Assembly: GCA_902615855.1 (NCBI GenBank)
Contig: CACMQN010000002.1
Location: 62,001 to 126,000, forward strand
Direction of reading: 5' to 3'
Length of the DNA stretch: 64,000 bases
DNA from: an uncultured Candidatus Actinomarina sp.
GTDB lineage: Bacteria; Actinomycetota; Acidimicrobiia; Actinomarinales; Actinomarinaceae
The first letter of the stretch is position 1. The number at the start of each line of letters is the position of its first letter. A program made the translations under genes and the position numbers. The notes under the pieces were generated by a model that was not told the origin of the DNA, did not search any database, and saw nothing but the letters and a program-made list of their open reading frames with translations. Shown here one piece after another: positions 45,089-53,934 of this stretch.

Positions 45089-45674
45089 ATCTAACTTTGT
45101 TTTAGTTGGACTTTGGAATCCTCAACCAAAATACATCAATACTCGACATAATATTGGTGCTGATATTCTCTTCTCTTATTGTCAAAAAAAGAATTTAGAA
45201 TTTGAATTAGATAGTTTAGGAAATTTTCAGTCAACTAAATTTGAATTTGAAAATAAATCAGTAAATCTATTAATCCCTATGACCTCAATGAACAAATCAG
45301 GGCAAGGTTTAAAAGCTTTTCTAATGAGTACCGGAATAAAAGATTATGAATTAGTTGTAGTACACGATGATATTGATTTAGCATTTGGTAGATTTCGTAT
45401 TAAAAAGGGAAGTTCAGACGGTGGTCATAATGGTATTAAGTCGATCGATTTATCTTTAGGTCATAACAATTATTGGAGGTTTAAAATTGGTCTTGGAAGA
45501 CCACCCTCATCTTTAGATCCTGCAGAATTTGTTCTATCAAAGTTTAATAATGATGAGGATGAAGAAGTTGAGTTTATAATTGAGGACAGCATGGAAATTA
45601 TTGATACATTTTTAAAAAACTCAGAAAATGGAATAAAAAAAGCATCTGAGCGAAGAATAATTGATGTGATTTAA
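45078..45674 (+). CDS. pth: Peptidyl-tRNA hydrolase
   Basis: Recycles peptidyl-tRNA. The 198-residue product from GTG 45078 starts VENKSNFVLVGLWNPQPKY; the ORF track start at 44979 adds a lysine-rich shadow of the rplY tail. Catalytic histidine is in INTRHNIGADIL; others are TSMNKSGQGLKAFL and VVHDDIDLAFGRFRIKKGSS followed by GGHNGIKSI. It overlaps rplY by 11 bases and pgsA by one base. Confidence 0.92.
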   Translation: MENKSNFVLVGLWNPQPKYINTRHNIGADILFSYCQKKNLEFELDSLGNFQSTKFEFENKSVNLLIPMTSMNKSGQGLKAFLMSTGIKDYELVVVHDDIDLAFGRFRIKKGSSDGGHNGIKSIDLSLGHNNYWRFKIGLGRPPSSLDPAEFVLSKFNNDEDEEVEFIIEDSMEIIDTFLKNSENGIKKASERRIIDVI

Positions 45675-46222
45675 TGAAAAAATATATACCTGATTTACTA
45701 GCAATCTTTCGTATAGCTTCATCACCTCTAATTTTATTTCTTATTTTGGAAGATGGATCAAGCGAAGGTCTGATGTTATTACCTGCAATAATTGCTTTTA
45801 TTGCTGCTTGGACAGACTTTTTTGATGGTAGGTTAGCTAGAAAATGGAATGTATCTTCAAAAGTTGGTGCATTTTTAGATACGATTGCAGATAAAATCTT
45901 CATAACATTTATTTTTGTTGGCTTTACATACATTGATAGAGTAAGTATTTGGGTGACAGTTCTTTTAATTGTTAGAGAGTTTGTGATTACTGGATTAAGA
46001 GGCCTTGCCGGAAATGATGGGATAATGATCCCACCAAGTAAATTTGGAAAAGCAAAAGCAAGTCTTCAATTTTGGGCTGTTGGTTTCGTAATGATGGACT
46101 TTCCTTTATCAATTTTAAGCTTGACCATTGCAGAATTATTTGTGATGCATGCTTTGATATTCTCATATATTTCTGGCTACCAATATATTGTTTCGTACTT
46201 TAAATCTAAGAATGAAATATAA
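45674..46222 (+). CDS. pgsA: CDP-diacylglycerol--glycerol-3-phosphate 3-phosphatidyltransferase
   Basis: A 182-residue CDP-alcohol phosphatidyltransferase. The signature D-x2-DGxxAR-x8-G-x3-D-x3-D is seen as WTDFFDGRLARKWNVSSKVG and AFLDTIADK. About five membrane helices. It makes the phosphatidylglycerol precursor. The following epimerase gene starts inside its end. Confidence 0.9.
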   Translation: MKKYIPDLLAIFRIASSPLILFLILEDGSSEGLMLLPAIIAFIAAWTDFFDGRLARKWNVSSKVGAFLDTIADKIFITFIFVGFTYIDRVSIWVTVLLIVREFVITGLRGLAGNDGIMIPPSKFGKAKASLQFWAVGFVMMDFPLSILSLTIAELFVMHALIFSYISGYQYIVSYFKSKNEI

Positions 46223-47207
46223 AAATATATTCCTTACTGGCTCTACAGGAATTTTAGGAAAGCCATTATTAAGGAAGCTTGTAAATGAAGGGCATACTGT
46301 TTACGCATTATCTAGAAATAAAATACATCATGATTTTCTAAACTCCAATAAGGCAAAAATCATAAATGGTGATTTAATTAGTGACGACATTTATGAACAA
46401 CTTAAAGACAAGTCTATCGAAGCAATATTCCATGTTGCTGGTATTAATAAAAAATGTCAGAAAGATTCTTCAAGTATGTTTAGGACAAACATTGAAGGTA
46501 CAAAACAAATGTTGGAATTAGGTAATAGATTAAGTATTGAAAAGTTTGTATACACTTCCTCTGCAACAACCCTTGGTGAGCAAAAGGGAACTATTGGAAA
46601 TGAGGATTCAATACACAGAGGAACATTTTTATCTGAATATGAAGAATCAAAATATTTGGCAGAACAAGTCGCCTTCGCCTTTAGTAAAGAGTTTGAATTC
46701 GTGTCTATCAATCCGTCTTCTGTTCAAGGACCAGGAAGAAATTCTGGAACTGCAAAAATTTTAATATCAACATTAAATAAAAAATTTCCTCCATTAATTA
46801 AAAGTACTATATCCGTTGTTGATATTGATGATTGTACAGAAGGACATTACCTAGGTTTAATGAAGGGAAAGAATAATGAAAGATATGTACTTAATAGTTT
46901 TAGATTAGATATTGAGACACTAATTCAAAATCTAAAGTTGATTACAAATTGGGATGGTTCTCCAATATATATCTCAAAACAATTTCTTACTGGATTAGGT
47001 CCACTTTTTGATATTTTTGGAAAATTCACTTCCCTAGGGGGAGTTATATGTGGAGAAACAATTAGAGTTCTCACCCATGGACATTTATATGATGGTCAGA
47101 AAGCTAAAAGAGAACTTGGTTTGAGCTACACCTCAATTGAAGATTTTATTTCCAAAACTATTTCTTGGTTAAACACTGAAAAATTAACAAAATTAGATAT
47201 CAATTAA
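46212..47207 (+). CDS. NAD(P)-dependent sugar epimerase/dehydratase-like protein
   Basis: An extended short-chain dehydrogenase of 331 residues. Cofactor motif IFLTGSTGILGKPLLRKLVN, FHVAGINKKCQ, and the Y-x3-K in LSEYEESKYLAEQVAF. The ATG at 46212 gives the normal N-terminus MKYKNIFLTG; the ORF track start at 46188 is a pgsA shadow. It resembles dihydroflavonol reductase-like or sterol-dehydrogenase-like members. Substrate unknown. Confidence 0.82.
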   Translation: MKYKNIFLTGSTGILGKPLLRKLVNEGHTVYALSRNKIHHDFLNSNKAKIINGDLISDDIYEQLKDKSIEAIFHVAGINKKCQKDSSSMFRTNIEGTKQMLELGNRLSIEKFVYTSSATTLGEQKGTIGNEDSIHRGTFLSEYEESKYLAEQVAFAFSKEFEFVSINPSSVQGPGRNSGTAKILISTLNKKFPPLIKSTISVVDIDDCTEGHYLGLMKGKNNERYVLNSFRLDIETLIQNLKLITNWDGSPIYISKQFLTGLGPLFDIFGKFTSLGGVICGETIRVLTHGHLYDGQKAKRELGLSYTSIEDFISKTISWLNTEKLTKLDIN

Positions 47208-47208
47208 T

Positions 47209-47949
47209 ATGAACGATTTCAATAATCTGCTTGATATAGTTTCACAATTAAGAAAAGAATGTCCATGGGACAAAGAGCAAACACATGAAAGCTTGGCAAA
47301 GCATCTGATTGAGGAATCATACGAATTGTTAGATACCTTAACTAATTTAAATGATTCAACTGAATCACTTAATAACTTTAAAGATGAGTTAGGAGATCTT
47401 TTACTCCAAATACTTTTACATTCAGAAATTGCCTCTGAAAATAATTATTTTTCGATAATTGAAGTGATAAATTCTTTACAAAAAAAATTAATACAACGTC
47501 ACCCCCATGTTTTTGACAAAAAAAACTTGAATTCATCTGATGAAGTTGAAAAACAATGGGAGGAAATTAAAAAAGAAGGTAATGATTCTATATTTGATGA
47601 TATCAATACGAAACTTCCTCCATTAAATACAGCATTTAAAGTACAACGAAAAGCAAAGACCCTTAATTTAAGCTACAAAAATTATGATGAGGCTTTGGAT
47701 GATTTGATTTCCGAAATAAATGAACTTAAAGAAGCAACAACCTTAGAAGATAGAAAGTCAGAACTTGGCGATGTATATTTTTCACTAATTAATGTTTCTA
47801 GATATTTAGAGGCTGATCCTGAAATTGAGTTAAAAAAATCTATTCAAACTTTTATAAACAGGGCAAAATATGTTGAAAAACATATGCATAAAGAAACAGA
47901 TATTAGTGCTCTTTGGCAAGAAGCTAAGAAAAATCAAATAGATTCGTAA
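47209..47949 (+). CDS. mazG: Nucleoside triphosphate pyrophosphohydrolase
   Basis: A 246-residue MazG with two MazG-like halves. It starts LLDIVSQLRKECPWDKEQTH and carries HLIEESYELLDTL and DELGDLLLQILLHSEIA (EExxE and ExxD metal sites); a second set is LISEINELKEATTLEDRKSE-LGDVYFSLINV. It hydrolyses NTPs, cleaning up aberrant nucleotides. One base after the epimerase gene and 37 before enolase. Confidence 0.93.
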   Translation: MNDFNNLLDIVSQLRKECPWDKEQTHESLAKHLIEESYELLDTLTNLNDSTESLNNFKDELGDLLLQILLHSEIASENNYFSIIEVINSLQKKLIQRHPHVFDKKNLNSSDEVEKQWEEIKKEGNDSIFDDINTKLPPLNTAFKVQRKAKTLNLSYKNYDEALDDLISEINELKEATTLEDRKSELGDVYFSLINVSRYLEADPEIELKKSIQTFINRAKYVEKHMHKETDISALWQEAKKNQIDS

Positions 47950-47986
47950 AGATTATTTTTTCTGTTAGATTTTAAATAACAGGGTT

Positions 47987-49261
47987 ATGAATAAAAAAAT
48001 TAAAGACATCAATGCTCGCTTTATATTAGATTCAAGAGCAAACCCAACTATTGAAGTTGAAGTAACGACAGGTGACAATACTAAAGGCCGTGCTGCAGTT
48101 CCATCTGGAGCTTCAACTGGAGCGCTTGAGGCTCATGAGTTGAGAGATAGCGATTCATCTTTTAATGGTATGGGAGTAAATAAAGCTATTGAAAATGTTA
48201 AATCAACAATTTCAGATTCTTTAATAGGTATGGATGTAACTGATCAAAGAAGTATTGATAGTAAATTAATCGAATTAGATGGAACTGATAACAAAAATAA
48301 TCTTGGTGCAAATTCAATCCTAGCTGTGTCTATGGCATCAATGAGAGCAAGTGCTAATCAACAAAACAAACAACTTTTTGAACTATTTCCAAATATTTAT
48401 GGTCAACCATCTTTACCTATTCCTTTTATGAATATTCTTAATGGAGGTGCACACGCTGACAACTCTGTTGATATTCAAGAGTTTATGATTGTTCCATTTG
48501 GCTTTGAAACTTTTGATACCGCCTTGAGAGCAGGTGTCGAGATATATCATGTACTTAAAAAAAGACTTAAATCAAACAAGCTTTCAACCAATGTTGGTGA
48601 TGAGGGAGGGTTTGCTCCAAACTTTAATTCTTCAACAGAGATCCTAGACGAAATTATGCAATCCATTTCTGAAGCTGGATACGACCCAGGTGTAAATGTC
48701 TCGTTAGCTCTAGATGTAGCTGCTTCGGAATTTTTTAAAGATGGCTTTTATGAGATTGAGGGTAATAAACTCAATAGGCAAGAAATGGCAGATTATTTGA
48801 TTAATTTAACAACAAATTATCCGATTATATCAATTGAAGATGGACTGGCAGAGGATGATTGGAATGGATGGAAATATCTAACAGAAAAAGTAGGAGACAC
48901 AACCCAGCTTGTTGGTGACGACTTATTTGTAACTCAAGAAAAAATATTACAGAAAGGAGTCGAAGAAAATTGTGCAAATTCAATTTTAGTTAAGGTAAAT
49001 CAAGTTGGTAGCGTAAGTGAAACTATAAAAACGATGACACTCGCCAAAGAAAGCCACTATACCTCACTCGTATCCCATAGATCAGGTGAGACAGAAGATA
49101 CATTTATAAGTCATTTATGTGTGGGTACCTCAAGTGGACAAATAAAAACAGGAGCACCTGCAAGATCAGAAAGAACAGCAAAGTACAATGAGCTACTCCG
49201 GATTGGAGAAAAAATAGGTTTTGAACAATTTAATATTCAAAGCTTTGGGCGTACTCAATGA
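47987..49261 (+). CDS. eno: Enolase
   Basis: A 424-residue enolase, full length. Motifs: DSRANPTIEVEV, GGAHADNSVDIQEFMIVP, NVGDEGGFAPNF, SIEDGLAEDDWNGW, LVKVNQVGSVSETI and the signature SHRSGETEDTFISHL. Interconverts 2-phosphoglycerate and PEP. It overlaps the FtsB-like gene by four bases, an order conserved in actinobacteria. Confidence 0.97.
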   Translation: MNKKIKDINARFILDSRANPTIEVEVTTGDNTKGRAAVPSGASTGALEAHELRDSDSSFNGMGVNKAIENVKSTISDSLIGMDVTDQRSIDSKLIELDGTDNKNNLGANSILAVSMASMRASANQQNKQLFELFPNIYGQPSLPIPFMNILNGGAHADNSVDIQEFMIVPFGFETFDTALRAGVEIYHVLKKRLKSNKLSTNVGDEGGFAPNFNSSTEILDEIMQSISEAGYDPGVNVSLALDVAASEFFKDGFYEIEGNKLNRQEMADYLINLTTNYPIISIEDGLAEDDWNGWKYLTEKVGDTTQLVGDDLFVTQEKILQKGVEENCANSILVKVNQVGSVSETIKTMTLAKESHYTSLVSHRSGETEDTFISHLCVGTSSGQIKTGAPARSERTAKYNELLRIGEKIGFEQFNIQSFGRTQ

Positions 49262-49635
49262 TCAGGCAAAATTTATTTTCAAAAATAATGTTTTTAATCA
49301 CTTCGTTTATTTTTGTATTCTTTATTTTTGATACATGGGAGTTAAGTTTAAGAGATTATCAATCACTACAATCACAGCTTGAAGCAAGACAAGAACACGC
49401 AAATGATTTAAGAAATGAAATTACTTTTATTCAACAAAAAATCGATGATCTTGAAGATCCAGAGAAGTTAGATGTTATATTGCGACAACATGGATACGGC
49501 CTTCCAGGAGAGGATATATATATATTTAAAGTGCCAGAACCTGTGACACCTTTGGAAGAAACTCTTCAAAAAGAAAGATCTAAGGGCCTTTTAGAATATG
49601 TGGTGGAGTTTATTGTCGGAACAAATAGTGACTAG
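49258..49635 (+). CDS. FtsB/DivIC-like septum formation initiator protein
   Basis: A 125-residue bitopic membrane protein. The N-terminal helix (IMFLITSFIFVFFIFDTW) is followed by a coiled coil (LQSQLEARQEHANDLRNEIT) and the DivIC end YGLPGEDIYIFKVP. It acts in the divisome at the outer face. The eno-divIC-DUF501-ppx order is a good marker for actinobacteria. Confidence 0.88.
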   Translation: MIRQNLFSKIMFLITSFIFVFFIFDTWELSLRDYQSLQSQLEARQEHANDLRNEITFIQQKIDDLEDPEKLDVILRQHGYGLPGEDIYIFKVPEPVTPLEETLQKERSKGLLEYVVEFIVGTNSD

Positions 49636-50143
49636 TGAAAAACAAATTGTTGAAATACAACTAAATAGAAATTTAAGAAGTGAAATTAAAGTAGCTGTCA
49701 AGTGTCATTTTGATCTTCCCATCGTAGTTGATGTCCCAAAAAACCTTGATGATGGAACGCCATTTCCAACTATGTTTTGGCTCACATGCCCAATGTATAT
49801 AAAAAAAGTTAGTACTTTAGAGTCTCACGGAATGGTCAAAGAGTTGGACAACCAACTTAATAGCAATAAGAAGCTCAGAAAATTGTGGTCAAAGAGACAA
49901 AAAAGTTATGAAAATGAAAGAAATAGAAAGTATCAAAGTGTAAAAAACACAGTATCTCCAATTGGAGGTGTTGGAGGTACTGTAAATTCTATAAAATGTT
50001 TACATTCTCATTTAGCAGACGAATTAGTAACCGGAAAAAATATTGTAGGACAAATAGTTTTAGAGAATGTTGGAGGTTGCAATTGTAAAGAACCTTGTGT
50101 GTTTGAGGGAAGTAAGAATGATAACTGGCGATCTGAATGGTAG
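49628..50143 (+). CDS. DUF501 family protein
   Basis: A 171-residue protein of the actinobacterial DUF501 family. Recognised by VAVKCHFDLPIVVDVPKNLD, DGTPFPTMFWLTCPMYIKKV and IKCLHSHLADELVTGKNIVG, followed by GGCNCKEPC. The start GTG 49628 overlaps the previous stop by eight bases; the ORF track start at 49598 is unlikely. Cysteines and histidines suggest metal binding. The function is unknown; it always sits between divIC and ppx. Confidence 0.85.
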   Translation: MTSEKQIVEIQLNRNLRSEIKVAVKCHFDLPIVVDVPKNLDDGTPFPTMFWLTCPMYIKKVSTLESHGMVKELDNQLNSNKKLRKLWSKRQKSYENERNRKYQSVKNTVSPIGGVGGTVNSIKCLHSHLADELVTGKNIVGQIVLENVGGCNCKEPCVFEGSKNDNWRSEW

Positions 50144-51033
50144 AAATTGGTGCAATTGACTGTGGTTCAAATTCAACAAGATTGCTCATATCTACAGTTG
50201 AAAATGGAAAGTTAGACAATCTACATAAAGAGCATCATGTTACGAGATTGAGTGACAACATTGATAGAACAGGTACGATTTCAAACGATTCAAAAAAAAG
50301 ATTTTTTAAAGTACTTAGAAAATATATAAGAAAAATTGAAGAATATAAAGTACAACAAGTTTTTTGTATCGGAACTGCAGTATTTAGAAATTCTAAGAAT
50401 TCGGATGATGTTATAGATGAGGTAAAAAAAAGGTTTAATTTAGAAATTAAGATGATTTCTGGAGAAGAGGAAGGGTTACTCACAACTTTAGGAGTACAGT
50501 CATCTTTTGAAAATTTAGAAAATTATTTGATAGTAGATATTGGAGGCCAAAGTACAGAACTTATTACAGATATTGATCATAAGTTAGATATTCAATCTGA
50601 GAATATTGGAGTCGTATCGATGAGTGAAAATTACTTTAATGAAAATCCTATCAATATTGACAAAGAGGAAACTGCAACAAATTTTTTAAATGATATTTTT
50701 CATTATAAAGATTATGGACATAGACAGTTAATTGGTGTCTCTGGAACTTTTACATCTCTTGGTTCTATATATTTAAATCAAAAAATTTATGATGAAAATG
50801 AGATTGATAAAATAATAATTTCTTATGACTCTGTTGAGAATATATATGAAAAATTAAAAACATTGTCAGTACCACAAATAATAAGTACATATCCAAGTCT
50901 TGATCCAAAAAGAGCAGTGACTATAACTTCTGGATTATTTCTAGTAAAAAACTTGTTAAAAAAATATAAAATTACCCAACTAAAAGTTTCAAAAAGTGAT
51001 ATTTTAGAAGGGCTTATTCTAAAATATTTTTAG
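50137..51033 (+). CDS. Ppx/GppA-family phosphatase
   Basis: A 298-residue enzyme of the exopolyphosphatase/pppGpp phosphohydrolase family. ATP-binding-like signatures EIGAIDCGSNSTRLLI, MISGEEEGLLTTLG, and YLIVDIGGQSTELI are present. Short form without the C-terminal HD domain. Overlaps DUF501 by seven bases. It degrades polyphosphate or pppGpp. Confidence 0.92.
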   Translation: MVEIGAIDCGSNSTRLLISTVENGKLDNLHKEHHVTRLSDNIDRTGTISNDSKKRFFKVLRKYIRKIEEYKVQQVFCIGTAVFRNSKNSDDVIDEVKKRFNLEIKMISGEEEGLLTTLGVQSSFENLENYLIVDIGGQSTELITDIDHKLDIQSENIGVVSMSENYFNENPINIDKEETATNFLNDIFHYKDYGHRQLIGVSGTFTSLGSIYLNQKIYDENEIDKIIISYDSVENIYEKLKTLSVPQIISTYPSLDPKRAVTITSGLFLVKNLLKKYKITQLKVSKSDILEGLILKYF

Positions 51034-51040
51034 TTTGGCT

Positions 51041-51124
51041 GCCCGGGTGGCGGAATTGGTAGACGCGACGGACTTAAAATCCGTTATTCGAAAGGATGTG
51101 GGGGTTCGAGTCCCCCCTCGGGCA
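51041..51124 (+). tRNA. tRNA-Leu(TAA)
   Basis: Acceptor GCCCGGG pairs with CTCGGGC, discriminator A. Anticodon stem ACGGA/TCCGT with loop CTTAAAA (anticodon TAA). Variable arm is long, as expected for leucine; T-arm GGGGG TTCGAGT CCCCC. Length 84, CCA not encoded. The family of box II tRNA is clear. Confidence 0.96.
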
Positions 51125-51246
51125 CTTTTTATACATAATATGAATAAAAAAATCAACTTAAATTAAAAAAGTTTCGACTTAATAATAGAATTTTTGGATA
51201 AATTAAATATTCTAAATATTGGCTAAAAGTTATCCTAATTTTTAGC

Positions 51247-51258
51247 ATACGTACGTAT
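51247..51258. promoter_or_regulatory. Perfect 12-bp palindrome ahead of the sugar-uptake operon
   Basis: ATACGTACGTAT, symmetrical about its centre, lies four bases before the ribosome site (AAGGGAG) of the solute-binding protein. It could be an operator for a repressor with two-fold symmetry. No repressor gene is nearby. Confidence 0.35.
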
Positions 51259-51276
51259 AAATAAGGGAGATAAATA

Positions 51277-52596
51277 ATGAGAAAGTCTATTTTTGGACTG
51301 TCTCTTCTTGCCTTAGCTTTAATCGCTGCAGCTTGTGGTGGAGGAAGCTTAGAGGGAGAAGAGGTTCTTGTATTTGGTGCCCCAGCAACTGACGGACCTG
51401 ACGGAAAAGCTATTCAGGAAGTCTTCGATGATTTCACCGAAGAAACTGGAATTATAGCTACTTACGTTGGATCAGAGAACTTCGAATCAGAAGTTCAAGT
51501 TCAACTTGAATCAGGAGATGTTCCTGACATTATCTACTGGCCTCAGCCAGGTGGTGTAGTTGATGCAGCTGAAAGAGGATTACTTACTCCTCTTACAGAT
51601 TTAGGCATTGACTTAGATGAATATGAAGCACGTTACTCACCATATCTTGTGAGTCTAGGTACAGTTGACGGAGTTGCTTATGGAGGCGCTAACGCAGTTA
51701 ACCTTAAGAGTATTGTTTGGTATCAACCAGCAGAATTTGAAAAAAGAGGATATGAAATTCCAGAGACATGGGATGAAATGATAGCTCTTGCAGATCAAAT
51801 TGTTGCTGAAGGTATGAATCCATTCTGTTTTGGAATGTATTCAAACGGTGCTACAGGTTGGCTCGCAACTGACTGGATGGAAGATGTAATGCTTCGAACT
51901 GGTGGTGGAACTACAACATATGATCAATGGGTAAATCATGAAATACCATTTAATGATCCAGCTGTTAAGCTCGCCGCTGAGTACTTGAGTCAGATTATGC
52001 ATACACCTGACTACGTTGTTGGTGGAGTAGATGCAATTGTTTCTACAGCCTTCGGAAGCGCACAGGACCCAATGTTTGAAAAAGATGCAAATGGCAACCC
52101 AGGTTGCTTTATGCATAGACAAGCTTCATTCATTGTTGGTTACTGGCCTGAAGCCGCACAACCAGGAGCAGGAACAGAAACTACTGTATTCCCGTTCCCA
52201 GTAATAGATCCAAGCCTTCCAAAAGCTGCGCTTGGTGGTGGTGACATGTTCGCCGCTACAAATGATAGAGAAGCAACCGCTGCTCTCTTTCAATATCTAT
52301 TACTTGATGATGAAGCATGGACACCTGTTGCAACAAACAGGAATGGACATGGATCAACACGTATCACCGCAAACGTAAATTTCGATACTTCATTGTATGA
52401 ACTAGAAATTACACGTGTTTTAGGTGCTACAATTAACGCTGCCTTAAGTGAAAATGCATTCAGATTTGATGCATCAGACTTAATGCCAGTTGAAGTTGGT
52501 CAAGGTACTTTCTGGTCAGAAATGACAGAATTAGCAACTAATGGTCCAGGTTATATTGATACTGCATTAAGCAATATCGAAAATTCTTGGCCGTAA
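51277..52596 (+). CDS. Carbohydrate ABC transporter substrate-binding lipoprotein
   Basis: A 439-residue family 1 solute-binding protein that captures sugar outside the membrane. The lipobox is LALIAAACGGG. The start of the mature fold reads GKAIQEVFDDFTEETGIIAT, and DIIYWPQPGG follows. It resembles alpha-glucoside-type binding proteins (AglE-like). Base composition and codon use look richer in G+C than the surrounding genes, as for highly expressed genes. A strong AAGGGAGA site precedes it, and a stem-loop follows, so it is likely made in excess over the permeases. Confidence 0.9.
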   Translation: MRKSIFGLSLLALALIAAACGGGSLEGEEVLVFGAPATDGPDGKAIQEVFDDFTEETGIIATYVGSENFESEVQVQLESGDVPDIIYWPQPGGVVDAAERGLLTPLTDLGIDLDEYEARYSPYLVSLGTVDGVAYGGANAVNLKSIVWYQPAEFEKRGYEIPETWDEMIALADQIVAEGMNPFCFGMYSNGATGWLATDWMEDVMLRTGGGTTTYDQWVNHEIPFNDPAVKLAAEYLSQIMHTPDYVVGGVDAIVSTAFGSAQDPMFEKDANGNPGCFMHRQASFIVGYWPEAAQPGAGTETTVFPFPVIDPSLPKAALGGGDMFAATNDREATAALFQYLLLDDEAWTPVATNRNGHGSTRITANVNFDTSLYELEITRVLGATINAALSENAFRFDASDLMPVEVGQGTFWSEMTELATNGPGYIDTALSNIENSWP

Positions 52597-52617
52597 ACCA
52601 AATTAAAAATTAAGATT

Positions 52618-52640
52618 ATAGCCACCTTAAAGGTGGCTAT
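52618..52640 (+). terminator. Stem-loop between substrate-binding protein and permease genes
   Basis: ATAGCCACCTT and AAGGTGGCTAT are exact reverse complements separated by one base; in RNA a nine-pair stem with a short loop. No clear U-run follows. Such intercistronic hairpins in sugar ABC operons raise the level of the upstream mRNA segment relative to the permeases. Confidence 0.6.
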
Positions 52641-52701
52641 ACTCTTTGAAGCGAAAAAATAATCCGTTTAAAATGGTAAGAAATACTTTGAGGGGTTAAA
52701 T

Positions 52702-53934
52702 ATTAAAGACAACAAACTTTTTAACGTTGGGATAAGAGTAATTTCTCTAGGAGTATTTCCACTTTTTTGGTTTTTATCTCAAGCAATTTTATTTAGAGAA
52801 CTTAGTAGAACTTTACCAAGACCTGTTCTTGTAATACTTGCAATTATTATTGGCTCAACTTTCATATTCTTGCTTTACTTGGGAATGAATAAATTGATTA
52901 ATTTTGCACCTGAGCGATATCATGAAGGACTTTATGGTGCAATGTTTGTTGGGCCGGCAATATTTCTTCTTGGATTATTTTTACTATATCCAGCAATCAG
53001 AACTATTTATTTAAGCTTCTTTGATAAAAGAGGCAACAATTTTATTGGATTAGAAAATTATGTATGGTCTTTTTCAGATCGATTAATGTTAATTACAATT
53101 CGCAATCAAATAATCTGGCTTGTTGGTGTTGTTACCTTAGTAATTTTGTTTGGATTAGTTGTGGGATACATTTCTGATAGATTAAAAAGAGGAGAAGCTT
53201 TCTTTAAATCAGTAATATTTATGCCTATGGCTATATCTGCAGTTGGTTCAAGTGCTATATTTAAATTCATTTATGAGTACCGGCCGCCACCTTTAACACA
53301 AATAGGTCTTATTAACGGTATAAGAGTAGGTATTGGTAACGATGTAAATGGAAATGAATGTGGAAACAATGTAATTTTAAACGATGGTTCAAAGTTAGAT
53401 TATGTTAACGATGGTTGCTTAAGGCCAATTGGCTGGATACAACAAAGAGACTTGACTAACCTGCCATCTTTTGAAAATATATCTAGTGGAGACTTCTTTT
53501 TAAATTTATTTGTTAACTTTCCTATCAACACCGTACTTTTAATGCTTGTAATGGTTTGGATGTTTACAGGATTTGCGATGGTAGTTTTCTCTGCAGCAAT
53601 AAAAGCTATTCCTACTGAAATTACTGAAGCTGGACAAATAGATGGGGCATCAGAAGGAAAAATATTTATGTCTATAGTCATCCCATACCTTAAAACAACT
53701 ATTTTGGTCGTTGCTACTTACATGACAGTTTCAGTTCTAAAAGCTTTTGATATTATATATGTAACTACGAGAGGTGATTTCGAAACTAACTTATTAGCAG
53801 TTAAGATGTTAGACGAATTTGCAAAATTTCTTAACCAAGGTAGATCAGCTGCAGTAGCAGTAATAATTTTTATAAGCGTCATACCAATTATTATTTTGAA
53901 TCTAATAAGAAACAGGAGTGAGGCTAAATCATGA
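52702..53934 (+). CDS. Carbohydrate ABC transporter permease 1 (atypical start, probably ATT)
   Basis: The ORF track begins at TTG 52870, but the same frame is open back to 52672 and encodes a membrane helix, ISLGVFPLFWFLSQAILF, and a second, VLVILAIIIGSTFIFLLYLG. No ATG, GTG or TTG lies in that stretch. GAGGGG at 52690-52695 is six bases from ATT 52702, which I take as the start (410 residues). The body has the permease fold, GPAIFLLGLFLLYPAIRTIY, and the EAA loop EITEAGQIDGASEGKIFMSI. The extra N-terminal helices are usual in AglF-type permeases. Confidence 0.8.
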   Translation: MKDNKLFNVGIRVISLGVFPLFWFLSQAILFRELSRTLPRPVLVILAIIIGSTFIFLLYLGMNKLINFAPERYHEGLYGAMFVGPAIFLLGLFLLYPAIRTIYLSFFDKRGNNFIGLENYVWSFSDRLMLITIRNQIIWLVGVVTLVILFGLVVGYISDRLKRGEAFFKSVIFMPMAISAVGSSAIFKFIYEYRPPPLTQIGLINGIRVGIGNDVNGNECGNNVILNDGSKLDYVNDGCLRPIGWIQQRDLTNLPSFENISSGDFFLNLFVNFPINTVLLMLVMVWMFTGFAMVVFSAAIKAIPTEITEAGQIDGASEGKIFMSIVIPYLKTTILVVATYMTVSVLKAFDIIYVTTRGDFETNLLAVKMLDEFAKFLNQGRSAAVAVIIFISVIPIIILNLIRNRSEAKS

